NCBI GenBank assembly: GCA_017889705.1
Contig: JAGGAB010000016.1
Location: 1 to 64,000, forward strand
DNA: 64,000 nt
From: Bacillota bacterium
GTDB lineage: Bacteria > Bacillota > Negativicutes > Sporomusales > Sporomusaceae
Reading direction: 5' to 3'
Below, one piece after another: positions 60,033 through 64,000 of this stretch. Positions within the stretch are counted from its first letter, which is position 1. Every line of letters begins with the position of its first letter. Under the pieces are notes generated by a model. The model was given only the letters and a program-made list of their open reading frames with translations. It searched no databases and was not told where the DNA came from. The translations under genes and the position numbers were made by a program.

Positions 60033-60710
60033 GTGCTGGAAACATTATTTATAAAAAATTTCACCGAAAATGGTGAGTTGTATCTAGAGTCCTTAGCCGC
60101 TACGCTGCAAATGGTGATTATTTCTTTACTTATTGCAGCTATTCTTGGCTTTTTTATAGGCGTACTTTTAGTAATTACCAGGGCAGGACACCTTGCAGAA
60201 AATGAAAAAGTGTTTCAATTTTTAAATGTGATTGTCAATGCGCTGCGTTCCATGCCTTTTATTATCCTGATGGTGGCAATTATGCCGCTAACCAAGATCT
60301 TGTCAGGAACTACAATTGGAGTACGGGGTGCAATCGTACCACTTGTTGTATTTTCCGCTCCTTTTATTGCACGCTTAACCGAGTCGGCTTTGCTGGAGGT
60401 TGATCCAGGGGTTATTGAAGCATTTAAAGCCATGGGAGCCAGCAGAAGGCAAATCATTATATCGGTTATGCTCAAAGAAGCTTTGCCAGGGTTGATCTTG
60501 GCCTTAACGGTCGCAACAATCGGACTTGTTGGAGCAACCGCCATGGCAGGCGTTGTAGGTGCCGGTGGGTTAGGTGACTTGGCACTTAGATATGGCTATC
60601 AGCGTTGGAATCCGGAAGTCATGTTCGGGTGCGTGTTTATTATATGGGGTATGGTGCAGGGGATTCAATCTATGGGAAATTATTTTTCAAAATCTCTTCG
60701 CCGAAAATAG
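60033..60710 (+). CDS. metI: MetI-like ABC permease (second set)
   Basis: 225 residues. ESLAATLQMVIISLLIAAILGF, NALRSMPFIILMVAIMPLTK and the coupling segment ALLEVDPGVIEAFKAMGASRRQIIISVML. GTG 60033 after GAGGTTAG. Confidence 0.92.
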   Translation: MLETLFIKNFTENGELYLESLAATLQMVIISLLIAAILGFFIGVLLVITRAGHLAENEKVFQFLNVIVNALRSMPFIILMVAIMPLTKILSGTTIGVRGAIVPLVVFSAPFIARLTESALLEVDPGVIEAFKAMGASRRQIIISVMLKEALPGLILALTVATIGLVGATAMAGVVGAGGLGDLALRYGYQRWNPEVMFGCVFIIWGMVQGIQSMGNYFSKSLRRK

Positions 60711-60737
60711 GTTGAAACGAAAGTTTGGTGAAACGGC

Positions 60738-61814
60738 ATGATTGTTATGGATAATATCTCCAAAATATATTCGCGCGGAGATAAAAAAGTGGAAGCGTTG
60801 CGAAGTGCAAATCTAACCGTAAACCAAGGTGAGATTTTTGGTATCGTAGGCTATAGCGGTGCCGGCAAAAGTACGCTGCTGCGTTGTATTAACATGTTGG
60901 AAAGGCCGACGACAGGCAGCGTTAAAATTAAGGATATCGAGATAACCTCGCTAGATGATACTCAGCTGCAGCAGGCACGACGAAAAATAGGTATGATTTT
61001 TCAACATTTTAATCTTTTGTCATCAAGTACTGTGTTTATGAATGTTGCTGCACCGCTCCGCTTAATTAATACACCCCAAAAAGAGATTGAGAAAAAAGTG
61101 TTTGAACTGCTCAAGCTGGTCGGATTGTCTGAACAAGCTAATGCTTACCCGGCGCAATTATCTGGCGGCCAAAAACAACGGGTTGGTATTGCCAGAGCAT
61201 TAGCCAACGATCCGGAAATTTTGCTGTGCGATGAAGCTACTTCCGCTCTTGATCCGGAGACAACCGATTCTATTTTGGAATTGCTTAAGGCTATTAACCG
61301 GCAGTTAAAGCTGACAATTGTTTTGGTTACTCATGAAATGAATGTAATTAAAAAAATATGTGACCGGGTCGCAGTAATGGAGAATGGCGTAATTATTGAA
61401 CAGGGATATGTAATTGATTTATTTACAAAACCCCAAACGCAGACTGCGAAAAAATTTATTAGTACAATCATTGAAACACAGCTTCCCGATAAAATCTTGG
61501 AAATAGTAAGCAAGCAGTCCACGCCGGGCCTGCTTGTTAAGGTGGGTTTTGTCGGGGATGTTGGCGCTGCACCGCTTTTAGCCAATTTGTCAGGTCAGTT
61601 TCATGTTCAGCCGAACATTCTTTATGGAAATATTATTGAAGTAAAGAACACCATTTGCGGCAATCTTGTTGTCAATTTTACTGGTCAGCGCGACAAAACT
61701 TTGAAAGCGTTACGATATTTGGAAAAGTGCGGATTGCAAGCAGAAATACTGCTAGATGTGAAAGCAGCGGAGGTTTTACTGGAAAAAAACCTTGGTGAGC
61801 GAATTTCTGTCTGA
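60738..61814 (+). CDS. metN: MetN ATPase with C-terminal NIL domain (second set)
   Basis: 358 residues. Walker A GYSGAGKSTL, signature [15 protein letters not shown], Walker B ILLCDEATSALDP, then a NIL/ACT-like domain from about residue 265 (LLVKVGFVGDVGAAPLLANL, GNIIEVKNTICGNLVVNF) that senses intracellular methionine in characterised MetN. Gene order here is QIN instead of NIQ. Confidence 0.93.
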   Translation: MIVMDNISKIYSRGDKKVEALRSANLTVNQGEIFGIVGYSGAGKSTLLRCINMLERPTTGSVKIKDIEITSLDDTQLQQARRKIGMIFQHFNLLSSSTVFMNVAAPLRLINTPQKEIEKKVFELLKLVGLSEQANAYPAQLSGGQKQRVGIARALANDPEILLCDEATSALDPETTDSILELLKAINRQLKLTIVLVTHEMNVIKKICDRVAVMENGVIIEQGYVIDLFTKPQTQTAKKFISTIIETQLPDKILEIVSKQSTPGLLVKVGFVGDVGAAPLLANLSGQFHVQPNILYGNIIEVKNTICGNLVVNFTGQRDKTLKALRYLEKCGLQAEILLDVKAAEVLLEKNLGERISV

Positions 61815-61839
61815 CATTGTGGCAAGGGAGGAGTTGTAG

Positions 61840-63069
61840 ATGAATAAGTGCAACCAGTCTGTTCAGGAAAAAGGTATGCTTTCCCAGCGTATTCAAAATA
61901 TTGATTTTCCGGTATTTGGAAAAATAGCAGCTTTTGCGCGTGATAAGGATGTTATTCGTCTTGATGCCGGTGAACCGGATTTCCCTGCTCCTACACTGAT
62001 AAAAGCTGCAGCGGTAACAGCAATAACCGCTGATTACAATCAATATGCGCCGGTGCCGGGTCTGGAGGAACTGCGCCGGAGTATTTCTGCCAAGATTGAG
62101 GCAAGAGAAGGTGTGCTTTTTGAGCCACTTTCGCAAATTACCGTCTGCTGCGGAGCTACAGAAGGTCTTGCCGCCGCATTATTGGCAATTGTTAATCCAG
62201 GTGATGAAGTCATTCTCCTGGAACCGGCATATACGGTTTATACTCCTGATGTGTTGCTGTGTGGAGGCAGCCCGGTCTATGTGCAACTGAGTCCGCCGGA
62301 ATTTTGTATTGAAAAGCATAAATTGGAGGAAGCCGTATCGCCTCGTACAAAAGCAATTATTATAAATTCGCCGCACAATCCAACTGGGAGGGTTTATAGT
62401 CATAAGGAATTGACCATTATTGCCGAATTTTGCCTGCAGCATAATTTGCTTGCCATAACTGATGAGGTTTATGAAGAACTTATCTATGACGGTGGTAAAA
62501 TGGAACGGCTCTGGAAAATTCCCGGTATGGAAGACCGAACTATTATCATCAGCGGCTTTTCAAAGACATTTAGTGTGACAGGCTGGCGATTGGGATATGT
62601 TGCTGCCCCGGCAAAGCTTAGCCGGGGAGTACAACTGGCACATAATTATTTGACAGTAGGGACAGCTGCTCCGCTTCAGCGCGCTGCCGTTACAGCCGCG
62701 CAAATGACTGCAGAGTATTATCAGCAGTTAGTGGCACTGCTGCAGCAGCGCCGGGATATATTGCTGGATGGTCTTAGAAAAGTTGGTTTTGAATGCCGGT
62801 GCCCGCAGGGCGGATACTTTATTTTGGCCGATGCCAGCCGTTTTGGTTGGCAAAACGACTGGGCATTGGCCGAATATCTGATAAAAGACATCGGGGTAGC
62901 GGCAATACCACTATCCGGGTTTTATCAGGAATATCCACAAGATAATCCGGTTTTTCTCCGTTTTGCTTTTTGCAAACGGGAAGAAACCATTCACGCTGCA
63001 ATAGAGAGACTTCAGCGTGTGAAACTAAAAAATATAGCAGAAAGAAGGCTGGAACATGTCGCTTTATAA
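61840..63069 (+). CDS. Class I/II aminotransferase (PatA/AspC-like)
   Basis: 409 residues. INSPHNPTGRVYS, ITDEVYEELIYD and the PLP lysine in ISGFSKTFSVTGWRLGYVAAP define fold-type I aminotransferases. It may deaminate methionine or an S-alkyl amino acid to the 2-oxo acid, given its neighbours. Overlaps the next gene by 14 bases. Confidence 0.9.
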   Translation: MNKCNQSVQEKGMLSQRIQNIDFPVFGKIAAFARDKDVIRLDAGEPDFPAPTLIKAAAVTAITADYNQYAPVPGLEELRRSISAKIEAREGVLFEPLSQITVCCGATEGLAAALLAIVNPGDEVILLEPAYTVYTPDVLLCGGSPVYVQLSPPEFCIEKHKLEEAVSPRTKAIIINSPHNPTGRVYSHKELTIIAEFCLQHNLLAITDEVYEELIYDGGKMERLWKIPGMEDRTIIISGFSKTFSVTGWRLGYVAAPAKLSRGVQLAHNYLTVGTAAPLQRAAVTAAQMTAEYYQQLVALLQQRRDILLDGLRKVGFECRCPQGGYFILADASRFGWQNDWALAEYLIKDIGVAAIPLSGFYQEYPQDNPVFLRFAFCKREETIHAAIERLQRVKLKNIAERRLEHVAL

Positions 63070-64000
63070 AACACTGGATATAAGCGTTCTGGAAGAGCTG
63101 ACAGCGATTGTCGGCGATGAATATATTCTTGTTGGAGCTGACATAGCAGAAGAGTATACGCGAGATGCCTGGGTACCACCAGGGTTGCCACGGTATCCGG
63201 AAGCAGTCGTTTTCCCCGTCAATGCTCAGGAGGTTGCCGCAATTGTCCGTTTAGCCAATCGGCGACTGTTTCCTGTAATTCCGCGGGGCGGGGGTACAGG
63301 ACTGTCAGGAGGAACAGTACCGGTTTATGGTGGCGTTATTATAGATTTGTTGCGCATGAACCAGATCATAAAAATTGATCCTAATGCGCGCTATATTATC
63401 ACTGAACCGGCGGTGCTGACAATCGATATACAGCAAGAGGCAGCCAAGTATGGGCTGCTTTACGCCGGAGATCCCAGCAGCGATGATTGTTTTATTGGCG
63501 GTAATGTAGCAACAAATGCCGGAGGCAATCGTGCTGTGAAATATGGTGTTACTGCTGAGCAGATTTATGAACTGGAAATTGTAACACCACAGGGGGGAAT
63601 TGTTAATTTAGGCGGGCGCCTAAAAAAGAATTCTACTGGTTATGGTCTGGTGAAGCTGATTATTGGTTCAGAGGGAACTTTGGGAATTGTCACCCGCATT
63701 ACTTTGAAGTTGCATCGTTTACCTCCGATATTTACGACTTCACTTGCGGCGTTTGCTAATTTCAGCGATGCTGCCGCCGCTGTGTCGGTTATTCTGGAAG
63801 ACCCATTGCTGGATCCTATTTCTCTGGAAATTATTGATCAAAAGACAGTAGCCGCATTGGCACGATATTGCGAAGACTGGCGTTTTTCCGAGCAAGGCGG
63901 TGACACTTTGATCATTCAATTGGAGGCTAATCAGGACGCGGAGCAGGCTGAAAAGCAAAATAAGCTTGCTGCTATTATCCGCAAAGCAGGTGGCATTCAT
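63056..64000 (+). CDS. FAD-linked oxidase, GlcD/lactate dehydrogenase type (3' end outside window)
   Basis: Starts at ATG 63056 inside the aminotransferase gene and stays open to the right edge (315 codons visible). YTRDAWVPPG, the FAD-binding VIPRGGGTGLSGGTVP, YAGDPSSDDCFIGGNVATNAGG and KKNSTGYGLVKLIIGSEGTLG are typical of GlcD-type 2-hydroxyacid dehydrogenases. With the aminotransferase it could interconvert 2-oxo and 2-hydroxy acids. Confidence 0.92.
   Translation, partial: MSLYKTLDISVLEELTAIVGDEYILVGADIAEEYTRDAWVPPGLPRYPEAVVFPVNAQEVAAIVRLANRRLFPVIPRGGGTGLSGGTVPVYGGVIIDLLRMNQIIKIDPNARYIITEPAVLTIDIQQEAAKYGLLYAGDPSSDDCFIGGNVATNAGGNRAVKYGVTAEQIYELEIVTPQGGIVNLGGRLKKNSTGYGLVKLIIGSEGTLGIVTRITLKLHRLPPIFTTSLAAFANFSDAAAAVSVILEDPLLDPISLEIIDQKTVAALARYCEDWRFSEQGGDTLIIQLEANQDAEQAEKQNKLAAIIRKAGGIH

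Overview
The window looks like a chromosomal piece of an anaerobic, diderm, acetogenic Firmicute, most probably a Sporomusa-like member of the Negativicutes. This is inferred from three things seen together: Firmicute-style AGGAGG ribosome binding sites and sigma-A promoters; a TonB/ExbB/ExbD system with a TonB-dependent outer-membrane receptor; and an acetyl-CoA synthase subunit (AcsB) alongside many corrinoid-methyltransferase genes. No tRNA, rRNA, CRISPR array, transposase or phage gene was seen.

Layout. 1-7200: zinc-uptake/Fur genes, RNase HI, a small membrane protein, a lone acsB, a CitMHS transporter, a YetF-like protein and a DUF1657 protein. 7216-14479 (minus): an operon of two uroporphyrinogen-decarboxylase-fold (MtaA-like) methyltransferases, a RACo-like corrinoid activator, a DUF1847 protein and an SsuABC-like transporter. 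14617-21608 (plus): DUF2325, a nitrogenase-like D/K pair, methyltransferase, DUF1638, corrinoid protein, methyltransferase. 21626-25959: small membrane proteins, ChrA, a chemoreceptor. 26098-32267: HMA protein, TonB-dependent receptor, TonB-ExbB-ExbD and an SbmA-like ABC exporter/importer. 32295-41495: a PLP sulfur-amino-acid lyase, a GGDEF/EAL protein, NudC, a polar amino-acid ABC transporter, a QueG-like Fe-S protein and an orphan solute-binding protein. 41730-46132: second nitrogenase-like D/K pair flanked by two NifX-like proteins and a DUF1858 protein. 46325-64000: MetNIQ, third nitrogenase-like D/K pair, two QueG-like proteins, a second SsuABC-like transporter, a second PLP lyase, an M20 deacylase, a second MetQIN, an aminotransferase and a truncated FAD oxidase.

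The most striking feature is a small RNA element that I do not recognise, present 14 times. It is a hairpin with a covarying basal helix, an almost invariant internal UGA / AGG step, a 4-5 bp upper helix and an A-rich loop. The 3' strand of the basal helix is also the 5' strand of a following intrinsic terminator, so the two structures exclude each other, as expected for an attenuator or riboswitch-like ON switch. The element precedes all three nitrogenase-like operons (twice in tandem for the first), both MetNIQ operons, both PLP lyases, both SsuABC-like operons, the amino-acid transporter and the TonB system. It therefore defines a regulon that looks like organosulfur / methyl-group scavenging.

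Working model (inference): transporters bring in sulfonates, thioethers, methionine and related compounds. Nitrogenase-like reductases, possibly related to methylthio-alkane reductase, cleave C-S bonds using a NifH-type reductase encoded elsewhere. Corrinoid methyltransferases move released methyl groups toward the acetyl-CoA pathway, and PLP lyases handle sulfur amino acids. Two further intergenic repeat families, two damaged SsuC-like permeases, a methyltransferase gene remnant and several probable AUU start codons are also described.
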